A DNA stretch of 8,718 bases from Candidatus Altarchaeota archaeon (GCA_026394745.1 JAPKXP010000024.1:1-8718), one strand, 5' to 3'. Counted from the stretch's first letter, positions 1 through 6,387 are shown. A program made the numbers and translations. The notes: generated by a model from the letters alone, not told the origin.

Positions 1-575
1 CCTTTAGTTATGTACATCCTGAAGCTGCTGGATTTCGGTATCATGGGGTAAGGGCAGCTGTTCATTCCGAAGGCTGCGCAGGATTTCACCATGTTCACGT
101 ACTTCATGATGGATTCGTTGTTGTAGCAGTCGAGCGTCCCCTCGGTCCTGACGACCTTCCAGTCCTCGACGTAGGCTATCCCCACCGCGCGGTGTATTAT
201 CGGTATCCCGCCCTGCATGCTGTGGTCCCTGTCCCTCTCGTATATCAGGACGTCCCCCAGTTGCGCGTCGGGGTTCTTGACTACTATCATGTCGCCTACG
301 TTGAATCCGTCAGTGAGCGGGAAGCTGTTTATCCGGCTTTCGTCTATGCTGCGGTTTAGCATCCAATTCCTCCAGCTCACGTCGCCTTGGTCGTGTATCA
401 TGCTGCCTGTGGTTACCGCCACCAGAGGCAGTATCATCTCCGCGCCAAGAAGCAGCTTCAGGACTACTATTATCACGCCGACTTCCAGAATCACTTCGAC
501 GGCGTCCTTGACCCACGGCTTCAAGGCAGCCCACATTTTCCCGTCTTTTTTGCTTAGGTGGGGGGTGTCAGCCAT
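1..575 (-). CDS. Signal peptidase I, archaeal/ER type (S26B-like), C-terminus missing
   Basis: Membrane serine protease that removes signal peptides from exported proteins on the outer face of the membrane. The frame opens at ATG 575-573 and stays open to the window edge (191 codons), so the C-terminus lies outside. A membrane helix is seen at about residues 25-43, followed by the catalytic serine in TTGSM (Ser58). A GDMIVV strand follows at 94-99, then GDVLIY (107-112) and PIIHRAVG (125-132), whose His128 takes the place of the bacterial lysine. The usual TKGDNN box is replaced by TEGTLDCYNN (144-153), where Asp149 could be the acidic residue. About 35 residues separate Ser58 from the GD strand, far more than in common family members, and Ser-Met is followed by Ile-His rather than x-Pro. 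An AAGGTTGAT Shine-Dalgarno-like site lies at 588-580. It is divergent from the aminotransferase. Family call firm; proteolytic activity inferred. Confidence 0.85.
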   Translation of the reverse strand, partial: MADTPHLSKKDGKMWAALKPWVKDAVEVILEVGVIIVVLKLLLGAEMILPLVAVTTGSMIHDQGDVSWRNWMLNRSIDESRINSFPLTDGFNVGDMIVVKNPDAQLGDVLIYERDRDHSMQGGIPIIHRAVGIAYVEDWKVVRTEGTLDCYNNESIMKYVNMVKSCAAFGMNSCPYPMIPKSSSFRMYITK

Positions 576-619
576 ATTTTATCAACCTTAGACTAATTAA
601 TTAGGAAGGTGCAATAAAA
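576..619. promoter_or_regulatory. Divergent promoter region between signal peptidase and aminotransferase
   Basis: This 44-base gap must carry signals for both directions. On the plus strand, TATTTTAT at 575-582 could be a TATA box, and GGAAGGTG at 604-611 is a good Shine-Dalgarno site 8 bases before the ATG at 620. On the minus strand, TTTTTATT (620-613) could be the TATA box, and AAGGTTGAT (588-580) the ribosome site of the peptidase. In the middle lies a perfect 12-base palindrome, CTAATTAATTAG (593-604), which could be an operator or simply AT-rich promoter sequence. Transcription starts are inferred. Confidence 0.45.
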
Positions 620-1756
620 ATGAAGTTTACGCCAGAGCAGGTTTTCAAGCTGGAGGCGAAGTATCATTCTCAGGTTTTCGGCCGGTTCCCGGTGGCTTTA
701 GTCAAGGGGAAGGGCCCGTACGTGTGGGACGCTTCCGGCAAGAAGTACCTCGACTTCTTCGCGGGGATTGCTGTCGTGTCGCTCGGCCACTGCCATCCTA
801 AGGTCGTTTCCGCGTTGAAGAAGCAGGCTGAGACGCTGTGGCACGTTTCGAACTGGTATTACACGCAGCCTCAGGCGGAGCTTGCTGAGCTTTTGTGCAA
901 GCTCACGGGCATGGAGAAGGTTTTCTTCACGAACGATGGGACGGAGAGCACGGAGTGCGCGATAAAGCTGGCTAGGAAGGCGTCCGGCAAGAAGGAGATA
1001 ATCGCCTTCAAGAACTCGTTCCACGGGCGGACTATGGGCGCGTTAAGCCTTACGTGGGCTGAAAAGTACCGCAAGCCGTTCGAGCCTCTGGTTCCCGGCA
1101 TGAAGTTTGTCGACTACAACAATCTTTCCGCGCTGGAGCAGGCTTTAACATCGGAAACCGCGGCAGTGATTGTGGGGCCGATTCAGGGCGAAGCAGGCGT
1201 GCTAGTCCCCGATCCCGGCTACCTCAAGGGCGTCCGAGAGCTCACTGAAAAGAAGGGAGTGTTAATGATAATGGACGAATGCCAGACTGGATTCGGCAGG
1301 ACTGGAGATATGTTCGCCTTCAAGGGCGAGGGAATAATGCCGGACATGATATGCCTCGCTAAAGCCCTCGGCAACGGCTTCCCAATCGGGGCGACGCTGT
1401 TCCGGGGCTTCGATTTCGAGCGCGGCCAGCACGGAGGAACGTTCCTCGGCGGACCGCTGGCGTGCGCTGTCGCGAAAGCTACAGTCGAGACGATAGTCAA
1501 GGAAAAGCTTCACCTCAACGCCCGGAAGCAGGGCGCATACCTGATGAAAGAGGTTTCCGGCCTAGGCCTGAAATGCCGAGGGAAAGGACTTATGGTCGGA
1601 TTGGAAACAACGGACGGTCGGAAGACGATAGAAAAACTCATCAAAGAGGGGGTGCTGACCGTGCCGTCCGGAAACACGGTGCGCCTCCTGCCTCCGTTGA
1701 ACATAGGACGGAAGCACGTCGATGAATTCATAAATCATCTCGCTAAAATAATCTAA
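620..1756 (+). CDS. argD: Acetylornithine aminotransferase family (ArgD/LysJ), class III PLP enzyme
   Basis: PLP-dependent transaminase of subgroup III. The closest match is to acetylornithine / LysW-aminoadipate-semialdehyde aminotransferases, which make arginine or lysine precursors using glutamate as amino donor. At 378 residues it is full length. Visible motifs: GTES (107-110, cofactor phosphate loop), SFHGRTMGALSLT (133-145), QGEAGV (189-194), DECQTGFGRTGD (219-230) with Asp219 for the pyridine nitrogen, LAKALGNGFPIGA (247-258) with Lys248 as the Schiff-base lysine, GGTFLGGPLACA (272-283), and RLLPPLNI (355-362) with Arg355 for the substrate carboxylate. The FHGRTMGAL and VSNWYYTQPQAELAELL boxes fit ArgD better than GABA aminotransferase. 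No arginine or lysine gene is nearby, so ArgD and LysJ (or a bifunctional enzyme) cannot be told apart. The start is supported by GGAAGGTG 8 bases upstream. The next gene begins 5 bases after its stop, so the two are probably cotranscribed. Confidence 0.85.
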   Translation: MKFTPEQVFKLEAKYHSQVFGRFPVALVKGKGPYVWDASGKKYLDFFAGIAVVSLGHCHPKVVSALKKQAETLWHVSNWYYTQPQAELAELLCKLTGMEKVFFTNDGTESTECAIKLARKASGKKEIIAFKNSFHGRTMGALSLTWAEKYRKPFEPLVPGMKFVDYNNLSALEQALTSETAAVIVGPIQGEAGVLVPDPGYLKGVRELTEKKGVLMIMDECQTGFGRTGDMFAFKGEGIMPDMICLAKALGNGFPIGATLFRGFDFERGQHGGTFLGGPLACAVAKATVETIVKEKLHLNARKQGAYLMKEVSGLGLKCRGKGLMVGLETTDGRKTIEKLIKEGVLTVPSGNTVRLLPPLNIGRKHVDEFINHLAKII

Positions 1757-1761
1757 GGAAT

Positions 1762-1986
1762 ATGGACGTACGTGACCGGCGTAAAAACACCATCGCAGAC
1801 ATATACGTGAATCTGCCTTGCAAGGACTGCGGGGTAAGCAAGCCGCCTTCGCCATGCGGCCTGAATAAATGCGTGATGTTCGCCGAGGCTCTTTTGGACG
1901 GCGAGAGGAACGTACACGACTGTCCTTTCATGAACAAGGAGCAGAGGGGCTCTATAGGCCTAGTCTTAGACGAATACTTCCGCTGA
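1762..1986 (+). CDS. Small five-cysteine protein, probable 4Fe-4S cluster domain
   Basis: This 74-residue protein is not recognised as a named gene. Cysteines at 20, 23, 32, 37 and 54 are arranged as CKDCG, then PCGLNKC, then HDCP. The segment CGLNKCVMFAEALLDGE (32-48) followed by Cys54-Pro matches the pattern C-G-x3-C-x2-F-A-x-A, about 16 residues, then C-P. That pattern is the 'FeS' domain found, for example, at the start of the CODH/acetyl-CoA synthase corrinoid protein and in RnfB-like proteins. In that family the first cysteine sits 3 residues before the CG; here a proline is at that position and a CxxC pair lies 9-12 residues ahead, so the spacing is unusual. Iron-sulfur binding is inferred; zinc is an alternative. 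The gene starts 5 bases after the aminotransferase stop with only a weak AGGAA right at the ATG, which suggests translational coupling. The protein is probably soluble, with no membrane segment. Confidence 0.6.
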   Translation: MDVRDRRKNTIADIYVNLPCKDCGVSKPPSPCGLNKCVMFAEALLDGERNVHDCPFMNKEQRGSIGLVLDEYFR

Positions 1987-1988
1987 TT

Positions 1989-2017
1989 ACATACTCCCCC
2001 CATCATTGGGGGTATGT
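1989..2017. terminator. Hairpin between two converging 3' ends
   Basis: ACATA (1989-1993) pairs with TATGT (2013-2017) and CCCCC (1997-2001) pairs with GGGGG (2008-2012). This leaves a three-base bulge (1994-1996) and a six-base loop. It lies exactly between the stop of the plus-strand five-cysteine gene (1986) and the end of the minus-strand winged-helix frame (2022). A role in ending or protecting transcripts from both sides is inferred. Archaeal termination usually relies more on T-tracts than on hairpins, and no long T-run follows on either strand. Confidence 0.45.
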
Positions 2018-2021
2018 TGAT

Positions 2022-2246
2022 TCACTTCATCTTCTCTAGCTTTTCAGTAGGCTCTAAATCAGGGTTGCTCGGGTTAATCCTAGAGTTGATTTTAAGGTAG
2101 CCTTTATTCTCAAGCAGAGTGCAGTACTGCGCAAGCTTGATTTTACTTATCTTAAGCTCGTTTGCGGCAGCGTCCGCCGTGACACCTCCCTTCTCCAGGA
2201 TAATGCGTAGTATGTCTTTTGCGACGTCAATGTCGTCGCTCGTGGC
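2022..2246 (-). pseudogene. Winged-helix DNA-binding domain, in frame after the FG-GAP gene's stop, no usual start codon
   Basis: Immediately after the TAA of the FG-GAP gene, the same frame stays open for 74 codons to TGA at 2024-2022. The translation is plainly protein-like: helix 1 (DIDVAKDILRIILEKGG, about 5-21), helix 2 (TADAAANEL, 23-31), recognition helix (SKIKLAQYCTLLENKG, 34-49), strand YLKIN, then a polar tail ending LEPTEKLEKMK. This is the layout of an archaeal winged helix-turn-helix. The frame contains no ATG, GTG or TTG before the second-last codon; only ATT, ATA, CTG or ACG could start it, and no Shine-Dalgarno site is placed for them. It is therefore either the cytoplasmic end of the upstream membrane protein cut off by a nonsense change (or a base-call error), a product made by stop readthrough, or a separate gene with a rare start. 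I favour a former single gene. DNA binding is inferred from fold only. 'Pseudogene' marks the uncertainty; it may be functional. Confidence 0.55.
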
Positions 2247-3638
2247 TTATCCGTAAAGTATCTTGTCCCACTCCTTCTCCATCTCCTTCTTGGACTCGCC
2301 TATCCTCTTTATCGCAGTCTCCCTGGTCTCGGTCAGATCCTTTATGTCCTTCCTCGTGAGCTCGATCTTCTCTTCCACGTACCTCCACGCGGCGTCGCCC
2401 TTGCTGTAGTTCATGGCGGACTTGGAGACGTAGACGAACGCTATAATCAGAATGATTATGGTAAGATACTGTTTCACGTCTACGCTCTCCTGCCGTAACT
2501 CCCTGAAAGACCGTGCCTTGAGCGGCTCGGGGTCTATTGCGTCCTCCAGGCTGTCGCCGTCGGTGTCCTCGGAGTATTTATCGGTTCCTAGAACGTCCTC
2601 CCTAAAGTCTGTTAGCCCGTCACCGTCGGAATCAACAACGCTTCCGTAAGCCCTAATCGAACCATCCTTGAAGCTGGCTATCACTTCGAGCGTTCCATCC
2701 TGGCTCAAGTCTGATATTATGGTGTACCTGCAGTTCCTAGACTTCAAATCCTGAAGCATATTGCCCTCGCTGTCCACGATTATTGCCGTCCCATCTCCCG
2801 AGCAGGCGGTTATCTCCGTCCTTCCGTCGCCGTCAAGGTCGGCAACCGCCGGCGGAGACTTTATCGTGACGTTAGAAATCCAGATTATTATCCCCTCTAG
2901 ACTCTTGAGTGTCAAGTGGGGGTCATAGTCCTTCGACAAGACGTCGATGACCTCTAACGTACCGTCGCCGTTGACGTCAGCCACTGCAGGCACCATAAAA
3001 AGGTTTCCGGGGTAAACCATCCTTTCATTTCCCTCAGCAATGCTGGAGGTCGGCGGCGCCACGCCCAAATCCAAGAGGTCTTCCTTGCCGTACTCCCTGA
3101 ACTCTCCCTTTAGCGTGATGGTGAGGTTGTCGAATATTATCTCCTGTACGCCGTCCTTGTTTATGTCCTCCAGCTGAGGCGGCGTAAGCTGGAAGTCTTG
3201 GGCGGTCTTTTTACTCCATACCTCACCTCCCGTAGAGTCGTGCAAGTGAACGTAGTCCTTCGAGCTGAACACTATGTAAGCGATGCCTCCAGAAGTAAAG
3301 GCTGCAGGAGACGCTACCACTGAAATGCTACTGTTGTAATACCACAGAGTTCTGCCGTCAGCGCTTATAGCGTAAACGAAGCCGTTCGCAGTGGCAAGAA
3401 TCAACTCTAGATTCCCGTCGGAGTTTATGTCATAGGTTACTGGGGGGGCGTAAACTACATCGCCGGTCGTCTCCCACACCCAAAGTTCTCCGAAAGAGGT
3501 CAGATTCAAGCTGGAATTACTAGGATTCCTGCCGCTGTGGGCCGCGTCGTGCTGGAACATTGGCCAATCCGAATCAGCGGCTAGCGAAGTAGGCAATATG
3601 ACTAGCAGAGAAAGGAGGGCGGCGACAATAATCCTCAT
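2247..3638 (-). CDS. Secreted, membrane-anchored FG-GAP beta-propeller protein with TSP3-like calcium loops
   Basis: 463 residues, a cell-surface protein. An N-terminal signal peptide (1-20, ending SLA) is followed by WPMFQHDAAHSG (25-36), an opening typical of archaeal PQQ/FG-GAP propellers. Calcium-loop repeats of the D-x-N/D-x-DG form occur at Asp70, Asp158, Asp221, Asp267 and Asp310. Residues 336-372 (DSDGDGLTD ... DTDGDSLED ... DPEP) are two thrombospondin-3-like calcium motifs. One membrane helix (about 390-404) and a charged coiled coil (about 418-458) follow, ending at a TAA. Possible N-glycosylation sequons lie at Asn41, 45, 102, 171 and 256, all on the outer side. The likely topology is a large outside sensor or adhesion domain with a short cytoplasmic coil. 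The frame continues past the stop into a winged helix, which suggests a transmembrane transcription regulator. The ATG at 3638 is 27 bases from a TATA box. The ligand is unknown. Confidence 0.8.
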   Translation of the reverse strand: MRIIVAALLSLLVILPTSLAADSDWPMFQHDAAHSGRNPSNSSLNLTSFGELWVWETTGDVVYAPPVTYDINSDGNLELILATANGFVYAISADGRTLWYYNSSISVVASPAAFTSGGIAYIVFSSKDYVHLHDSTGGEVWSKKTAQDFQLTPPQLEDINKDGVQEIIFDNLTITLKGEFREYGKEDLLDLGVAPPTSSIAEGNERMVYPGNLFMVPAVADVNGDGTLEVIDVLSKDYDPHLTLKSLEGIIIWISNVTIKSPPAVADLDGDGRTEITACSGDGTAIIVDSEGNMLQDLKSRNCRYTIISDLSQDGTLEVIASFKDGSIRAYGSVVDSDGDGLTDFREDVLGTDKYSEDTDGDSLEDAIDPEPLKARSFRELRQESVDVKQYLTIIILIIAFVYVSKSAMNYSKGDAAWRYVEEKIELTRKDIKDLTETRETAIKRIGESKKEMEKEWDKILYG

Positions 3639-3660
3639 GTTAATCCCTTACGAATGTACT

Positions 3661-3670
3661 TTAATATAAC
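3661..3670 (-). promoter_or_regulatory. TATA box of the FG-GAP gene
   Basis: On the minus strand the sequence reads GTTATATTAA, centred about 27 bases before the ATG at 3638. An archaeal start site 25 bases downstream would fall at about 3640, giving a nearly leaderless message. A weak AGGGA lies at 3648-3644. This suggests the gene is transcribed separately from pyrG, 127 bases upstream. Positions are read from sequence; function is inferred. Confidence 0.5.
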
Positions 3671-3726
3671 GAATTGCCCAAATAATCGAAATTTCAGAAA
3701 ATAGGCAATTCGGCATATGCAATTGC
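3671..3726. repeat. Cluster of GCAATT half-sites and palindromes upstream of the FG-GAP promoter
   Basis: GAATTGCC (3671-3678) and GGCAATTC (3704-3711) form a perfect 8-base inverted repeat 25 bases apart. Next to it are two overlapping palindromes, GCATATGC (3713-3720) and GCAATTGC (3719-3726). The hexamer GCAATT thus occurs four times counting both strands. The first arm touches the TATA box at 3661-3670, where a bound protein could affect TFB/TBP. The spacing suits an operator array, possibly for autoregulation by the winged helix, but that link is conjecture. The rest of the gap (3727-3765) shows nothing clear. Confidence 0.45.
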
Positions 3727-3765
3727 TTAATTTTTTCTTAGGAATAGAACGCAACTGCATATAAC

Positions 3766-5340
3766 CTACTGCGTCTTCCGCCTCTTCATGGCGGCTTGAA
3801 CCAGGCCGTAGAACAGCGGCGCGGGCTTTTCTATCCTAGACTTGAATTCAGGGTGGAACTGGCATGCTATGAAGTACGGGTGGCCTGGCAGCTCTATTAT
3901 CTCAGTCAAGTTCCCTTCCTTGTATAACCCTGAGATGACGAGGCCGTTCTTCTCGAGCACGTCCACATACTCCGGATTCACCTCGTAACGGTGCCTGTGA
4001 CGCTCGGAAATCTGCGACTGCTCGTAAAGCTTGCTTGCGAGCGACCCCTGCTTTACCTCGCACGGGTAGGCTCCGAGCCTCATGGTACCCCCCTTCTTTT
4101 TGATGCTCCTCTGTTCGGGAATGTAGTCTATCACAGGGTACGGTGTTTTATCATCGAACTCCGTCGAGTTGGCTTTAGCGAGCTTGCAGGCGTTCCTCGC
4201 GTACTCTATGACCGCCACCTGGAGGCCAAGGCATATGCCGAGGAACGGAACCTTGCTCTCGCGTGCGTACTCGACAGCCTTGACTTTTCCTTCGATGCCC
4301 CTTAGCCCAAAACCTCCAGGCACCAGGATTCCGTCCACGTCCTTCAAGTCCTTCTTCGAGAGTTCTTCGGACTCGATCCACTTTAGGTTGACTTTGCAGG
4401 AGTTCGCAAGTCCAGCATGCTTGAAAGACTCCTTTATGCTAAGGTAAGCGTCCTCGAGGCCGGTGTACTTCCCCACTACCCCTATTGTGACCTCGCTCTT
4501 CGGCTTCATAATCCTCTTCACCATCTCGTCCCATTTCATCGTAAAGACGGGGTTGTGCCTGAGTTTCAGCTTGCTTATGATTATCTCGGCTATGTTCTGC
4601 TTGTTAAGCTCCACAGGCAGCATGTAAGTGTCCTGGAGGTCGTGGTTGCTGAAAACCTCCTCCTCGGAAACGCCGCAGAATAAAGCAATCTTCTTCTTCG
4701 TGTTCTTGTCCAGCGGATGCTGCGACCTGCCTATGACCAAGTCAGGCTGAATTCCAAGCGACAGAAGCTCCTTCACGCTGTGCTGGGTCGGCTTAGTCTT
4801 CTGCTCGCCGCTCAGTATCGTGGGTATGTAAGACAAGTGTATGAAAACGAAGTCGTTCCCGTTCTCCCTGCTCATCTGCCTCAAAGCCTCGATGAACACC
4901 AGGTTCTCCAAGTCGCCGACCGTCCCGCCGACCTCAATCAACACGACGTCGGCGTCGAACTTCCTTATCCTCCTCTTTATCTCGTCCGTTATGTGAGGAA
5001 TGACCTGAACGGTCTTACCCAAGTAGTCTCCCTGCCGCTCCTTCTCTATCACAGTCTGGTATATGCTTCCCGTGGTAATGTTCGAGCTGCCTGCCAAGTC
5101 AGTGTTAAGAAACCTCTCGTAGTGCCCGAGGTCGAGGTCAGTCTCGCTACCGTCGTCCAGAACGTAGACTTCACCGTGCTCGTAAGGGTTCATGGTGCCA
5201 GGGTCAATGTTCACATACCCGTCAATCTTGACCGGAACAACTGTGTAACCCCTGTCCTTGAGGATGCGTCCTATAGAAGCAGCGCAAACGCCTTTGCCAA
5301 GGCCGCTCAACACACCACCCGTAACTACAATAGCCTTCAT
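3766..5340 (-). CDS. pyrG: CTP synthase
   Basis: Converts UTP, ATP and glutamine to CTP, the last step of pyrimidine nucleotide synthesis, in the cytoplasm. At 524 residues it is full length with both domains. The synthetase part (about 1-265) has TGGVLSGLGKG (7-17, P-loop-like), KIDGYVNIDPGTMNPYEHGEVYV (38-60), EVGGTVGD (136-143), which carries the metal-binding Glu136, and KTKPTQHSVKEL (181-192) for UTP. The glutaminase part (about 283-520) has PGGFGLRG (341-348, oxyanion side), LGICLGLQ (367-374) with Cys370 as nucleophile, RHRHRYEVN (447-455), and HPEF (496-499) with His496 and Glu498 completing the triad. All key residues are present. The start at 5340 gives the exact MKAIVVTGG family opening. 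A TATA box and an inverted repeat lie just upstream, so it probably has its own promoter despite the exchanger gene ending 48 bases before it. It ends with basic KRRKTQ. Confidence 0.97.
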   Translation of the reverse strand: MKAIVVTGGVLSGLGKGVCAASIGRILKDRGYTVVPVKIDGYVNIDPGTMNPYEHGEVYVLDDGSETDLDLGHYERFLNTDLAGSSNITTGSIYQTVIEKERQGDYLGKTVQVIPHITDEIKRRIRKFDADVVLIEVGGTVGDLENLVFIEALRQMSRENGNDFVFIHLSYIPTILSGEQKTKPTQHSVKELLSLGIQPDLVIGRSQHPLDKNTKKKIALFCGVSEEEVFSNHDLQDTYMLPVELNKQNIAEIIISKLKLRHNPVFTMKWDEMVKRIMKPKSEVTIGVVGKYTGLEDAYLSIKESFKHAGLANSCKVNLKWIESEELSKKDLKDVDGILVPGGFGLRGIEGKVKAVEYARESKVPFLGICLGLQVAVIEYARNACKLAKANSTEFDDKTPYPVIDYIPEQRSIKKKGGTMRLGAYPCEVKQGSLASKLYEQSQISERHRHRYEVNPEYVDVLEKNGLVISGLYKEGNLTEIIELPGHPYFIACQFHPEFKSRIEKPAPLFYGLVQAAMKRRKTQ

Positions 5341-5352
5341 TTAGTCTACGGG

Positions 5353-5383
5353 TATTCTATTATGTTTGATAGAATATAAAATA
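5353..5383 (-). promoter_or_regulatory. pyrG promoter with an overlapping inverted repeat
   Basis: Read on the minus strand, TTATTTTATATTC (5384-5372) contains a TATA box centred near 5378, placing a start at about 5353 and a leader of roughly 13 bases. TATTCTAT (5353-5360) and ATAGAATA (5369-5376) form a perfect 8-base inverted repeat with an 8-base spacer that spans from the TATA box to the predicted start site. This is where a repressor dimer would block transcription, so an operator is possible. The AT-rich arms may also be chance. No Shine-Dalgarno site is evident. Confidence 0.45.
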
Positions 5384-5388
5384 ACTTT

Positions 5389-6387
5389 TCAAATACCACC
5401 GTTTCTCCTGAACACAAACTCCGCTATCACGGTCGCCAGATAGAACAATACGAGTATGAGACCATCCCTCCTCCTGACGTGCCCCTTCAGCATCGCCACA
5501 AGCAGTATGAACGTTATGATAAGCAAGGCAGGTGCTGTTATACTCGCCGTCATATCGTCTATCGTCATCGGGTTAATAAGCGCTATCAGGCCGAGCGTGA
5601 TGAGAAGCGTGAATATGTTGGAGCCGATGGTCTCGGAAACTACAAGCTCCTCAACGCCCTTTCTCGCGGCGCCCAAGGCGGCGGCTAGATTAGGTATGCT
5701 GGGACCTAGCGCGCCGATGGTTATGCCCACGAGAAGGTCCGACAGTTGCATTAAGGATGCTATCTCAAGCATTATCCTGACGAAAATCTCCGACCCCACA
5801 ATCAGCAAAAATACTCCTGCGATGAAGTACTTGATTCCGAATCTGGTCTTGTGGTTGACATCGTATTTGCCGTGCATCTCGAGCGCCTCGGTCATCTTCT
5901 CGGTCTTGAGCTTCTTCTCCTCGTGAGTCAGGTTCCTCTCCTGCTCGTACACGTTTATGACGTAGGGTATGAAAAGGAGTATGAAGACCAAGCCGTCGCC
6001 TCTCGAAAGGTTCCTGTCCTCGAGCGCCATCGCCACGACCACTATCGAAACGACGACCATGAAAATCATATCCCTGGTCACCATTATCCTGGGAACGCGC
6101 AGCGGCCTGATAAGCGCCGATATGCCGACAATAAGGCCTATGTTGACTATCACCGAGCCTATGACCGTCCCGAATCCAAGGGCTGGATGGCCTTTCAGTA
6201 TGGCTGACGTGGCTATCACAATCTCGGGGATGCTGAGCAGAAACGATATGACTATCAGGCCTACCGCAAGATTGCTTGTCCCAATCCTATGCGCCACGTG
6301 AATCGAGGAGTCGGTTATCCAGTCCGACCCCTTCATTATCATGTAGACTGACAATACGAAAAATACTATCATCAGCAATAACATCAT
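5389..6387 (-). CDS. CaCA-superfamily cation exchanger (YrbG/NCX-like) with altered ion-site residues
   Basis: Membrane antiporter of the calcium/cation exchanger superfamily, 332 residues, close to the usual prokaryotic length, with about ten membrane helices in two inverted halves. Helices lie near 2-19, 40-63, 70-94, 103-121, 131-147, then a charged cytoplasmic loop (148-182), then 184-207, 217-240, 247-271, 283-300 and 309-326. The alpha-1 repeat is SFLLSIPEIVIATSAILKG (48-66) and GFGTVIGSVIVN (71-82). The alpha-2 repeat is GALGPSIPNLAAALGAARKG (225-244) and SETIGSNIF (251-259). The alpha-1 glutamate (Glu55) is present, but the matching alpha-2 glutamate is Asn233, and the first-half GSN is GSV (Val79). 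Two of the residues that bind ions in known exchangers are therefore neutral or hydrophobic, and the substrate may not be calcium. The start is the first of two adjacent ATGs, just after a leaderless-type promoter. It is divergent from the kinase-like pair. Confidence 0.85.
   Translation of the reverse strand: MMLLLMIVFFVLSVYMIMKGSDWITDSSIHVAHRIGTSNLAVGLIVISFLLSIPEIVIATSAILKGHPALGFGTVIGSVIVNIGLIVGISALIRPLRVPRIMVTRDMIFMVVVSIVVVAMALEDRNLSRGDGLVFILLFIPYVINVYEQERNLTHEEKKLKTEKMTEALEMHGKYDVNHKTRFGIKYFIAGVFLLIVGSEIFVRIMLEIASLMQLSDLLVGITIGALGPSIPNLAAALGAARKGVEELVVSETIGSNIFTLLITLGLIALINPMTIDDMTASITAPALLIITFILLVAMLKGHVRRRDGLILVLFYLATVIAEFVFRRNGGI

Noticed and set aside
217..591. Open frame on the plus strand at the left edge
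   Set aside because: It is the complement of the signal peptidase gene, which is clearly coding on the minus strand and runs to position 1.
2183..2189. Perfect GGAGGTG Shine-Dalgarno match on the minus strand inside the winged-helix frame
   Set aside because: It encodes Gly-Gly-Val in the helix 1-2 turn, and no start codon follows within a usable distance.
4717..5379. Long open frame (220 codons) on the plus strand
   Set aside because: It lies antisense to pyrG, whose every motif is intact. Its translation has no recognisable features and reflects the codon pattern of the real gene.
5456..6301. Several plus-strand open frames
   Set aside because: They are antisense to the exchanger gene and hydrophobic only because they mirror membrane-helix codons.
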